Below are positions 1 to 7,361 of a DNA stretch of 42,847 nucleotides, piece by piece. The stretch comes from Nostoc linckia z4. Its GTDB lineage: Bacteria > Cyanobacteriota > Cyanobacteriia > Cyanobacteriales > Nostocaceae. The position numbers were made by a program, and so were the translations under genes. The notes under the pieces were generated by a model that worked only from the letters and a program-made list of their open reading frames with translations, did not search any database and was not told the DNA's origin. Each line of letters starts with the position of its first letter. Within the stretch, counting starts at the first letter, position 1. The DNA lies in assembly GCF_002608075.1 (NCBI RefSeq), contig NZ_LAHA01000070.1:1792-44638 (forward strand). Reading direction: 5' to 3'.

Positions 1-58
1 ATTTCTTCCACGGTAAAGCTCTCCAAGATTCACTAGTTTTGTAACTGTGTCTAATCAT
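1..58 (-). CDS. Group II intron reverse transcriptase/maturase, N-terminal fragment
   Basis: An ATG at 58 opens a frame reading MIRHSYKTSESWRALPWKK, which looks like the N-terminus of cyanobacterial group II intron-encoded proteins (S-E-S-W-x-x-L-P-W-K-K). A GAAGAG purine stretch lies just upstream. Only 19 codons are in the window, so the reverse transcriptase, maturase and endonuclease domains cannot be checked. The protein would normally assist splicing and retrohoming of its own intron. Confidence 0.65.
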   Translation of the reverse strand, partial: MIRHSYKTSESWRALPWKK

Positions 59-850
59 TTTCTCTTCTAGAGTTTGTGTATTCTGAACACCTCAGACCAA
101 TTACGGTCTGTCCTACCCGAATTGTGGGAATTAATCCGCTCGTCTGGTCTACTTGGGGGTTCGACCGCCCCTAGACCCACAACTCGTTTTTATTCGTTCC
201 CTCGGAGAGATTGATTGTTCCGTTAGGTGTGGTCAATTCAACCACTGGATTCCCAAGACTCTTGCCGCTATAAGATGGAGATGCGGCGGGAATTAATTCT
301 CCAGTGGAGTCAAGGTTTTTATGTTACGCCCTGCTCTTGCATAGGTTGCTTTTCTAGACCCGGTTTCACCGTAGGAACTCCCTGTTAGCGCCAGTGTCAG
401 CCCGCAACGGCTGTCTGATTGCACCCTGTTCCCAGCTTCACTCTACAAGAACCGAGCTTGTTCGGTGTGGGCAGGTAAGGAGTCAATTCTGAGTCTGAAT
501 GGCAAGGCTTGCACTTGCATCTGACCGAGAGTTCAGCCCCTTAGTGACAGTAATCTGCTGTCGGACTGGATTAGTTATATACGGACTGATTACCGTGATT
601 CACTAATCAACGAATCGCACCAAGTGTCAGCCCGCAACGGCTGTCTGATTGCACCCTGTTCCCAGCTTCACTCTACAAGAACCGAGCTTGTTCGGTGTGG
701 GCAGGTAAGGAGTCAATTCTGAGTCTGAATGGCAAGGCTTGCACTTGCATCTGACCGAGAGTTCAGCCCCTTAGTGACAGTAATCTGCTGTCGGACTGGA
801 TTAGTTATATACGGACTGATTACCGTGATTCACTAATCAACGAATCGCAC
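1..850 (-). mobile_element. Group II intron, 5' part (cut by window edge)
   Basis: The minus strand shows a group II intron 5' end at 850, beginning GTGCGATTCG, a canonical GTGYG start. The six exon bases before it are AGATGG (IBS1), and the intron holds the exact complement CCATCT (EBS1, plus positions 273-278). Exon bases -13 to -8, ATTGCA (IBS2), are matched by TGCAAT (EBS2, plus positions 418-423 and again 648-653). A reverse transcriptase reading frame opens at 58 and leaves the window. Domains V and VI and the 3' end lie outside. Splicing in vivo is inferred, not seen. Confidence 0.82.
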
Positions 851-851
851 C
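393..851 (-). repeat. 229-bp direct tandem repeat within intron 5' end
   Basis: Bases 393-621 and 623-851 match base for base as far as I can read, with a period of 230. Each copy contains the GTGCG intron start and the EBS2 sequence. The outer copy abuts the exon and its IBS1. The inner GTGCG (at 620) is preceded by ACACTTG, which does not match EBS1, so the outer 5' splice site is the more plausible one. The cause could be a real duplication or an assembly artefact. Confidence 0.9.
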
Positions 852-1395
852 CATCTGTGCAATCAAAGGGTATCCTGATTTTTGAGACTTTGGGTGTACT
901 ACCCAATATTGAAGAAATAGTACCAAGGAGAGGATACCTCTTGCTCTCCACTTCCACCATTTTAGGAAAATAATTGACATTCCAGAAGTCTGCTAGTCTT
1001 TCTGGATCGTAAGTCAGAATCACGATTTTGCTTCGAGTGACTCGCTTGATTTCCTCAAGCCCCGCCCTCAAGTCCGGCCAGTGGTGTATTGTCAAGATGG
1101 CCAAAGAAACGTCAAATGACATATCCTCAAATGGCAAGCTATCGGCAAAGGCATTTATCGCAGGATTTCTTCCGAGAGCAAGTCGCTTCTTTCGCATAAC
1201 AGAAGACGGCTCAACTGAAATCACATATTTATCTTGTGGTTCATAGGAACCGGTTCCTGCTCCAACATTTATAACGGTATTGAAGTCAACAAGAGCAGAC
1301 TGAACATATGAGAATATTCGTTTATCAGCCCTTCTGACTTGTGCATAGTCATGTTTATTATTGTCATAGTCGAATGCTGGATTTTCGATTTTCAT
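851..1395 (-). CDS. SAM-dependent methyltransferase, 5' exon interrupted by group II intron
   Basis: A class I methyltransferase of the Methyltransf_11 type. Motif I is VINVGAGTGSYE, followed by an acidic SVEPSS strand end and an LTIHHW motif. The substrate is unknown. A longer frame starts at a TTG (1482), but the ATG at 1395 gives MKIENPAFDYD, which fits the usual start of this family, so I prefer it. The exon supplies about 181 codons and ends after ...CTDG at the intron boundary. The remaining C-terminus (probably 50-70 residues) should lie in the 3' exon outside the window. Read without splicing, the protein would end nine residues into the intron, so function depends on splicing. Confidence 0.72.
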
Positions 1396-1858
1396 CTTTA
1401 ATAATTTGCTACGAATAGTCCCAACAGTAGCATTTTGTAATTCGGTTTTAGTTAAACATTTTTGACACAAAGCATTAATCAAAACTGGTAATTGTTACAT
1501 GATGATATTCATACTCCGATGTTGGGGTTTTTATAAGGGCGATCGCACACTTCTTTCCGGGATGAGGCGTAGGCGTAGCCCGTCGTAGACATCGCCTTTA
1601 TCGATCTTGGGGTTTAGATCGAGGCGATCGCTTCAACCATATTTTAATATATAAGTGTTAATTTATACATATAAAGCGGATTTTGAAAAATATCGCGCTT
1701 TTGTTGTTGATGGGGGAAATGCGAGCCATCTTGATAATTTTTCATCAAAAAACCTAATTTTTACTGATATATTTGAGCATAATTCCGAAAATCAGTAATT
1801 TGAAGTTGTAGCTTGCTCTATTACTGTCAAGTATTTTTAGTGATTAATACTTAGATAT
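1396..1858. other. Intergenic region with HIP1 sites and a dispersed 28-nt repeat
   Basis: No convincing gene. There are GCGATCGC-type octamers near 1540 and 1624. Positions 1567-1594 hold a 28-nt sequence (centre GTAGCCCGTCGTAGAC) that recurs exactly at 31609-31636. The rest is A+T-rich and probably contains the promoter of the COP23 gene at 1859, but I see no certain -35/-10 pair. Confidence 0.55.
1567..1594 (+). repeat. 28-nt dispersed repeat, copy 1
   Basis: Identical over 28 nt to 31609-31636. This 'cgtaggcgtagcccgtcg' type of element is a common interspersed repeat in Nostocales genomes. It lies in a gene-free stretch in both places. Confidence 0.8.
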
Positions 1859-2407
1859 ATGCAACTGAGGTTATTTGCTCGCGTATTACCAGGGGTAGCA
1901 ACAGCTTCCGTGATTTCAGCTTTAGCAGTTACCACCACAAGCAACTATCCGAGTTACGCTAGGGGAAACAAATTCTTCTGCACACAGGAAGGTGGTGTAC
2001 CAGTTACTAAGGTACGTACCTCACGGGGAAATGAGACGTTTATCCGTTGGGTAGTCAAAGATTTTAAAAACTTCCCACCCAAAGAGCGCTGTAAGATTGT
2101 TAGTGCCAGATTTCAACGCTACTACGATAACGGCTCACTTTACATCACCAGTCGAGATAACTTCAATAGTTATCCGGTTTTGTGCATTGCTAATCGCAAA
2201 GGGGAGCAATGCGAAAAACAAAATGTTCTCGTCACCCTCAAACCTGGAACTGATACCGGCAGAGTTTTGCAACAGATGGTTAATTTCCGCCGGAGTGCAG
2301 GAGAATCAGTGATTGATTTAGGTGGATGTCAAGCTTTTAGCTACGAGGAAGGTGAGGTTTATTTGGATGTGAAGCAACTCGTAGACGGTGAGGGGTGCGT
2401 TCGATAA
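1859..2407 (+). CDS. COP23-domain exported protein
   Basis: 182 aa with an N-terminal hydrophobic signal segment (about residues 5-25) and a likely cleavage near SYA-RG. The mature part has the features of the COP23 family (circadian oscillating protein, 23 kDa, of cyanobacteria): an FxC near the start of the mature chain, a WVVKDF segment, ERCKIVSARFQ, a C-I-A-N-R-K-G-x-x-C segment and a Cys-rich C-terminus. Its biochemical role is unknown. Four to five cysteines suggest disulfides outside the cytoplasm. The next gene starts inside this one (GTG at 2395), so the two are probably translationally coupled. Other cyanobacteria also pair COP23 proteins with trypsin-like proteases, so a functional link with the downstream genes is a reasonable inference. 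Confidence 0.75.
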   Translation: MQLRLFARVLPGVATASVISALAVTTTSNYPSYARGNKFFCTQEGGVPVTKVRTSRGNETFIRWVVKDFKNFPPKERCKIVSARFQRYYDNGSLYITSRDNFNSYPVLCIANRKGEQCEKQNVLVTLKPGTDTGRVLQQMVNFRRSAGESVIDLGGCQAFSYEEGEVYLDVKQLVDGEGCVR

Positions 2408-3210
2408 ATTCGCCGAGAAGCAGAATTGTTTATGTGGTGTGCTTGCTGATTTGTCTTGGTGGTGTTTCGTTGGCACTATCAAAACAGCAAAGCATTTCTG
2501 GTGAGTTTAGCAGAGTGGTGCGACCTAATCACCTTGATGTCGAGCAATTGCAAAAATTAGCTAAAACTATCACCGTCAAAATTTCCGCACTAGAGTTACT
2601 AGGTTCAGGAACTCTACTCCAACGCCAAGGTGAAATTTATACAGTTATCACCAATGCTCATGTTTTGAGAGCCGCTAAACCACCCTATCAAATTCAAACA
2701 CCAGATGGGCGTGTATATCAAGCTACTGTGTTGCAAATTGCCGAGTTGCAGCAGAATGATTTAGCTGTGTTGCAGTTTCGTAGCCCTGATATAGTTTATC
2801 CAGTGGCTAACATTCCAGATGCGTCTAATTTGCGAGTTGGGGATGAGGTGTTTGTGGGTGGATTTATAGCTAATTTAGCTACTCAAAAGCAGTCTACCCC
2901 GACTAAAACTCAGTTTGTCTTTACCTCTGGAAAAGTCACCTTATTGTTAGACAAAGCATTAGAGCAAGGCTACCAGATTGGCTATACCAATGACGTGCGT
3001 AAAGGCATGAGTGGCGGGCCATTGCTAAACATACATGGTGAAGTGGTGGGGATTAATAGCTTACACAAAGATCCGCTTTGGGAGACACCGGAAGTTTATC
3101 AAGATGGTTCTCAACCGGAGCCGCACTTGCAGGAACTAATTACCCGTTCTAGTATGGCTGTACCGATTAGAAAAGAATTGTTGCAAAATCATCAGGGGAA
3201 TCAATTATGA
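2395..3210 (+). CDS. Trypsin-like serine protease, exported or membrane-anchored
   Basis: 271 aa in the HtrA/trypsin_2 fold. The catalytic triad is visible: His89 in TNAHVL, Asp122 in NDLAVLQF and Ser206 in KGMSGGPLL. A hydrophobic segment at about residues 11-28 should act as signal or anchor. The GTG start overlaps the COP23 gene by 13 nt and has a GGTGAGGG purine stretch before it. The stop overlaps the ATG of the next gene (ATGA). There is no PDZ domain, so it is shorter than DegP/DegQ. The substrate is unknown. Its last 18 codons recur, slightly diverged, at 5034-5090. Confidence 0.82.
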   Translation: MRSINSPRSRIVYVVCLLICLGGVSLALSKQQSISGEFSRVVRPNHLDVEQLQKLAKTITVKISALELLGSGTLLQRQGEIYTVITNAHVLRAAKPPYQIQTPDGRVYQATVLQIAELQQNDLAVLQFRSPDIVYPVANIPDASNLRVGDEVFVGGFIANLATQKQSTPTKTQFVFTSGKVTLLLDKALEQGYQIGYTNDVRKGMSGGPLLNIHGEVVGINSLHKDPLWETPEVYQDGSQPEPHLQELITRSSMAVPIRKELLQNHQGNQL

Positions 3211-4928
3211 GGGTGGCTGGTGGACTAGCGGCATTATTATTGGGTACAGGAATTGTCATAGTGCAACCAGCCGCCACAGCGTTGACACCCTCAGAAATAG
3301 CTAATATTGCTCGACAAATTACAGTCCGTATTGATGGTGCAAATACTGGCTCTGGGGTAATTATTGAGCGTCAAGGTAATGTTTATACTGTTGTGACTAA
3401 CTGGCACGTAGTTCAACTCAAAGGTAACTACACACTACAAACACCAGATGGCAAAAGATATACATTCAATAATAGCCAAGTCAAACCACTTCCAGGTGTT
3501 GATTTAGCGGTGTTTCAGTTTACTAGTAACCAAAATTACCGTGTGGCTGAAAAGGGAAATTCTGACCAAGTAGCATTAGGAACAAATATTGCTGTAGCGG
3601 GGTATCCCCAAGATACACCTGACATAAGGTTTCTCAGAGGTGAAATTTCGACTCTGGTCACAAAACCAAAAGATGGTTATGCCTTTGTGTATGACATCGG
3701 TGGTTTTCCGGGGATGAGTGGGGGAGCAATACTTGATGAGCAGGGTAAATTAGTCGGGATTCACGGACGCGCTACAACTCGTCCAGATACAAATGCTACT
3801 ACTGTGTTGGGCATTCCGTTGAAGACTTATTTAAGTATTGCGCCATCTGCACAACCTGTGGCAACTGCACCAGCACCAAAGCTGACAAATACTCCAATCT
3901 CCACAGCAACAGAGCCAAAGCCAGTCAATCCCTTTCCATTTGTATTCCCTCTTTCACGTCAGCCATTATCACCACTTACTCTTCCATCAGTAGCCAAGTT
4001 TACCTTAGAAAAGACCCTGATTGGGCATTCCCAAAAGGTAATTAAATATAGTGACAATGGTTCATTCTTAGAAGGAGAAGTTAATTCAGTTACTATTAGC
4101 TCAGATGGCAAAACTTTAGCTAGTGGTAGTGGGGACGGTACTATCAAAATCTGGAATCTCGCCACAGGGCAGGAAATTCGTACTCTCATAGGTTATAAAT
4201 ATGGAGATAATTTAGTCGCTTTTAGTCCAGATGGTAAAACCTTAGCTAGTGGTGGTTCTCATTCCAACCGTACTATCAAAATTTGGAATATTGTCACAGG
4301 GCAAGAAGTTCGTACTCTCAAAGGTGATCTTGATAAGACAACATCAATTGCATTTAGCCCAAATGGCAAGACTTTAGCTAGTCGTGGTGGATACTCAACT
4401 ATAAAAGTATGGAATGTGGGTACAGGGCAAGAAGTTCGGACTCTCAAAGGTCATTCTGGTGTGCTTTGGACAGTTGCTTTTAACCCAGATGGCAAAACCT
4501 TAGCTAGTGGTAGTGGTGACGGTACTATAAAAATTTGGAATCTCGCTACAGGGCAGACAATCCGTACAATTTATAGCCGTTCTTCTGTTAAATCAATCGC
4601 ATTTAGCCCAAATGGTAAAACATTAGCTAGTGGTAGCGAGGACAAGACCATCAAAATATGGAATGTTGCCACAGGACAAGAAATTACTAATTTTACAGGT
4701 CATTCTTCTTTTGTTAATTCAGTCGCCTTTAGTCCAGATGGTAAAACTTTAGCTAGTGGTAGTTGGGACAACACTATTAAAATATGGAATGTTGCCACAG
4801 GACAAGAAATTACTACTCTCAACGGTCATTCTGATTCGGTTAGTTCAGTCACCTTTAGCCCAGATGGCAAAACTTTAGCTAGTGGTAGTTCGGACGCGAC
4901 TATCAAAATTTGGCGGTTGTCTGAGTAG
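3207..4928 (+). CDS. Trypsin-like protease fused to a seven-bladed WD40 propeller (copy 1)
   Basis: 573 aa. A signal peptide spans residues 1-25 (cleavage near ATA-LTP). The trypsin-like domain covers about 30-210 with His67 (TNWHVV), Asp99 (GVDLAVFQF) and Ser171 (PGMSGGAI). A Pro/Thr-rich linker of about 70 residues follows. Seven WD40 repeats close the chain, each with an SPDGKTLASGS-type strand and a TIKIWN strand, enough for one propeller. The start overlaps the stop of the upstream protease as ATGA, which implies coupled translation. The propeller would be extracytoplasmic, perhaps presenting substrates or anchoring partners; that is inference. Protease and propeller are both intact. Confidence 0.85.
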   Translation: MRVAGGLAALLLGTGIVIVQPAATALTPSEIANIARQITVRIDGANTGSGVIIERQGNVYTVVTNWHVVQLKGNYTLQTPDGKRYTFNNSQVKPLPGVDLAVFQFTSNQNYRVAEKGNSDQVALGTNIAVAGYPQDTPDIRFLRGEISTLVTKPKDGYAFVYDIGGFPGMSGGAILDEQGKLVGIHGRATTRPDTNATTVLGIPLKTYLSIAPSAQPVATAPAPKLTNTPISTATEPKPVNPFPFVFPLSRQPLSPLTLPSVAKFTLEKTLIGHSQKVIKYSDNGSFLEGEVNSVTISSDGKTLASGSGDGTIKIWNLATGQEIRTLIGYKYGDNLVAFSPDGKTLASGGSHSNRTIKIWNIVTGQEVRTLKGDLDKTTSIAFSPNGKTLASRGGYSTIKVWNVGTGQEVRTLKGHSGVLWTVAFNPDGKTLASGSGDGTIKIWNLATGQTIRTIYSRSSVKSIAFSPNGKTLASGSEDKTIKIWNVATGQEITNFTGHSSFVNSVAFSPDGKTLASGSWDNTIKIWNVATGQEITTLNGHSDSVSSVTFSPDGKTLASGSSDATIKIWRLSE

Positions 4929-5033
4929 CTATTTCATTATAGATTTTGCATGTTATTTAGATTCAAAAAACCTTGTATTTTGAGATTTTTTAGTAATTTA
5001 ATAAGGCATACAATCAATTACATTTACTCTCTT

Positions 5034-5090
5034 ATGGCTGTACCGATTAAAAAAGAAGTATTACAAAATCATCAGGAGAATCAATCATGA
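5034..5090 (+). pseudogene. Remnant 3' end of the upstream protease gene, carried by duplication
   Basis: An 18-codon frame (MAVPIKKEVLQNHQENQS) matches the last 18 codons of the protease ending at 3210, with four substitutions. It ends in the same ATGA overlap with the following gene. It marks the left end of the duplicated segment that produced the second protease-WD40 gene. It may still act as a short coupled leader ORF. Confidence 0.8.
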
Positions 5091-6715
5091 GGGTGGCTGG
5101 TGGACTATCGGCATTATTATTGGGTATGGCAATAGTCATAGTGCAACCAGTAGCCATAGCGTTGACACCGAAAGAAATTTCTGAAATTGCTCAACAAATT
5201 ACAGTCCGCATTGATGGTGCAAATACTGGCTCTGGGGTAATTATTGAGCGTCAAGGTGATATTTATATTGTGGTTACCAACTGGCACGTAGTCCAACTCG
5301 AAGGTAACTACACAGTACAAACACCAGATGGCAAAAGATATACATTCAATAATAGCCAAGTCAAGCGATTTTCTGGCGTTGATTTGGCGGTGTTTCAGTT
5401 TACGAGTAATGCAAATTACCGTGTTGCCGAAAAGGGCAATTCTGACCAAGTAGCATTAGGGACAAATATTTCTGTAGCCGGTTATCCTCAAGGAACATCA
5501 GACATCGATTTTCGTAGGGGTGCAATTTCCCGTCTGGTGACAAACCCAAAAGATGGTTATGCCTTTGTGTATGACATCGGTGGTTTTCCGGGGATGAGTG
5601 GAGGAGCGATACTTGATGAGCAAGGTAAATTAGTGGGGATTCACGGAAGGGCTACAACTCGCCCAGATACGAATGCTACTACTGTGTTTGGGATTCCGTT
5701 GAAGACTTATTTAAGTTTGACACCAATTAAACCAGCGATCGCAACTGTACCAACTCCTCAGCCATCATCAAATCCACCAGCCTCAACTCCATCACCAGTC
5801 AACACTTCACGACTTGTAAATCCTAACAATTCATCCAGCAAATTTGTTTTAGCGAATACTCTCAACGATCATGATGGTAATGTTAATTCAGTTGCTATTA
5901 GTCGAGATAAAAAAACTTTAGCTAGTGGTGGTGAAGACAATACTATCAAAATCTGGAATCTGACAACTGGAGAAGAAATTATTACCCTCAAAGGTCATTC
6001 TAGTTTTGTTAAATCAGTCGCTTTTAGTCCAGATAGCAAAACTTTGGCTAGTGGTGGCGATCAAACTGTCAAAATCTGGAATTTTGCCACTGGGCAAATA
6101 ATTCGTAACCTCGAAGGTCATGTTTATGGTGTTGAATCAGTCGCCTTTAGTCCAGATGGCAAAACTTTAGCTAGTGGTAGCGGTGACAATACTATCAAAA
6201 TTTGGAATATCGCTACTGGAAAAGAAATTCGTACCCTCAAAGGTCATACTTCTGGTGTTGAATCAGTCGCCTTTAGTCCAAATGGCAAAACTTTAGCTAG
6301 TGGTAGTAATGACAATACTATCAAAATCTGGAACCTCGCCACTGGGCAAGCAATTCTGACTTTCAAGGGTCATTCTCACGGCCCTAAATTAGTCGCTTTT
6401 AATCCAGATGGCAAAACTTTAGCTAGTACTTGGCACAATAGTATCAAAATTTGGGATGTTGCTACTGGGAAATTAATTCGTACTCTTAATGGTCATTTAT
6501 TGTGGGTGCGGTCTATTGTTTTTAGTCCAGATGGCAAAACCTTAGCTAGTGGTAGTTATGACAATACTATCAAAATTTGGAATGTTGCAAATGGACAAGA
6601 AATTAGTACCCTCAAAGGTCATTTATTGTGGGTAAGGTCAGTTGCTTTTAGTCCAGATGGCAAAACTTTAGCTAGCAGTAGCACTGATATCAAAATTTGG
6701 CGGCTGTCTGAGTAG
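5087..6715 (+). CDS. Trypsin-like protease fused to a seven-bladed WD40 propeller (copy 2)
   Basis: 542 aa, a close paralog of the gene ending at 4928. Signal peptide (residues 1-25), trypsin-like domain with His67, Asp99 and Ser171 at the same positions as copy 1, a shorter Pro/Ser-rich linker, then seven WD40 repeats. The protease halves are nearly identical. The propellers differ more: blades here often carry TIKIWN with VESV or VRSV, and one blade (STDIKIWRL) is shortened. The ATG overlaps the stop of the 18-codon remnant upstream. Having two intact copies suggests either dosage or propellers specialising in different partners; I cannot tell which. Confidence 0.85.
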   Translation: MRVAGGLSALLLGMAIVIVQPVAIALTPKEISEIAQQITVRIDGANTGSGVIIERQGDIYIVVTNWHVVQLEGNYTVQTPDGKRYTFNNSQVKRFSGVDLAVFQFTSNANYRVAEKGNSDQVALGTNISVAGYPQGTSDIDFRRGAISRLVTNPKDGYAFVYDIGGFPGMSGGAILDEQGKLVGIHGRATTRPDTNATTVFGIPLKTYLSLTPIKPAIATVPTPQPSSNPPASTPSPVNTSRLVNPNNSSSKFVLANTLNDHDGNVNSVAISRDKKTLASGGEDNTIKIWNLTTGEEIITLKGHSSFVKSVAFSPDSKTLASGGDQTVKIWNFATGQIIRNLEGHVYGVESVAFSPDGKTLASGSGDNTIKIWNIATGKEIRTLKGHTSGVESVAFSPNGKTLASGSNDNTIKIWNLATGQAILTFKGHSHGPKLVAFNPDGKTLASTWHNSIKIWDVATGKLIRTLNGHLLWVRSIVFSPDGKTLASGSYDNTIKIWNVANGQEISTLKGHLLWVRSVAFSPDGKTLASSSTDIKIWRLSE

Positions 6716-6759
6716 TTATTTTTTGCCATTCCCTTAATGAGAGGCGATTAACTATAAAT

Positions 6760-6920
6760 CAATACGGTTCAATTAAGGCTAAAACTCATGGTCAAATTCA
6801 ATTTTTTTAACGTAGACGCGTAGCGGCTTGCCGCAGGCTACCGCCAAGGACGCATTCGCGCAGCGTCTCGTCAGAGAAGGACGCAAAGAGAAGAAAGAAA
6901 GGCTTAACTGAACCGTATTG
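6760..6920. mobile_element. Small inverted-repeat (MITE-like) element
   Basis: The ends 6760-6777 (CAATACGGTTCAATTAAG) and 6903-6920 are inverted repeats matching at 17 of 18 positions. The roughly 125-bp interior is non-coding, with the palindromic GTAGCGGCTTGCCGCAGGC type of sequence around 6830. 'AACTAT' occurs close to both outer ends, possibly a target duplication, but on the left it is separated from the repeat by four bases. The right end runs into the last codons of the parE-like remnant. Confidence 0.5.
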
Positions 6921-7179
6921 AACTATCAATATCTCGGTGATGTCCAATTTTGTGAATCGTGATTAATAAAGCTTCAATATCGAAGGAATATATGACCCAA
7001 TAGTTTCCTACTTTCAATTTGAACACACTACTCATATCGGCACTCAAAGCTTGAGGAGTCAGGTTATCAAAATTTTCAGATAACCATTGAATTTTATGTA
7101 ATCAACGCTCTTGAATTGTTGAAATTAATACTTTTAAACCAGCAATTGCTTCGGCTTTAAACTCGACTTGATAGCTCAA
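6904..7179 (-). pseudogene. RelE/ParE-family toxin remnant with an in-frame stop
   Basis: One frame reads SYQVEFKAEAIAGLKVL..., then KIQWLSENFDN, a VFKLKVGNYWVIYSF core and ITIHKIGHH, the pattern of ParE/RelE toxins (mRNA interferases or gyrase poisons). Codon 26 is TGA (7102-7104), where the family usually has an Arg-Ile/Leu segment (EER*LHKI). The only start is a TTG at 7179 within the repeat 'cctctgcg'. The last ten or so codons lie in or next to the inverted-repeat element. I see no antitoxin gene next to it. A sequencing error at one base would restore the frame, but decay is more likely. Confidence 0.72.
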
Positions 7180-7361
7180 ACCTCTGCGTAACTCTGCGCT
7201 TAACTCTGCGCTCCTCTGCGTTTAAAAACATTTGCATCCTAGCTTTTTTAAACGCAAAGGAACACGGAGGTTAGCGCAGAGGTACGCAAAGTATTTGTAA
7301 TTTTAAAAGTTTCCAGTAATTTCATATTGATACTGTTGCCATAACCTTTGCCTGAAAATTA
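7180..7361. repeat. Dispersed 'cctctgcg' repeat, both arms
   Basis: Around 7180-7222 the sequence repeats CTCTGCG units ending in GCGTTTAAAAAC. Around 7245-7292 the complementary form follows (TTTTTTAAACGCAAAGG ... GCGCAGAGG). The two arms could fold into a long imperfect hairpin. Related copies lie at about 15390, 18780, 23870 and 25735. No gene is seen here. Confidence 0.7.

Noticed and set aside
611..620. Inner GTGCG as the true intron 5' end
   Set aside because: The bases before it (ACACTTG) do not pair with EBS1, whereas those before 850 pair perfectly.
1028..1246. 72-codon plus-strand frame
   Set aside because: Shadow of the methyltransferase exon on the other strand.
1396..1482. TTG-initiated extension of the methyltransferase
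   Set aside because: The family normally begins near NPAFDYD, just after the ATG at 1395, and the TTG has no ribosome site.
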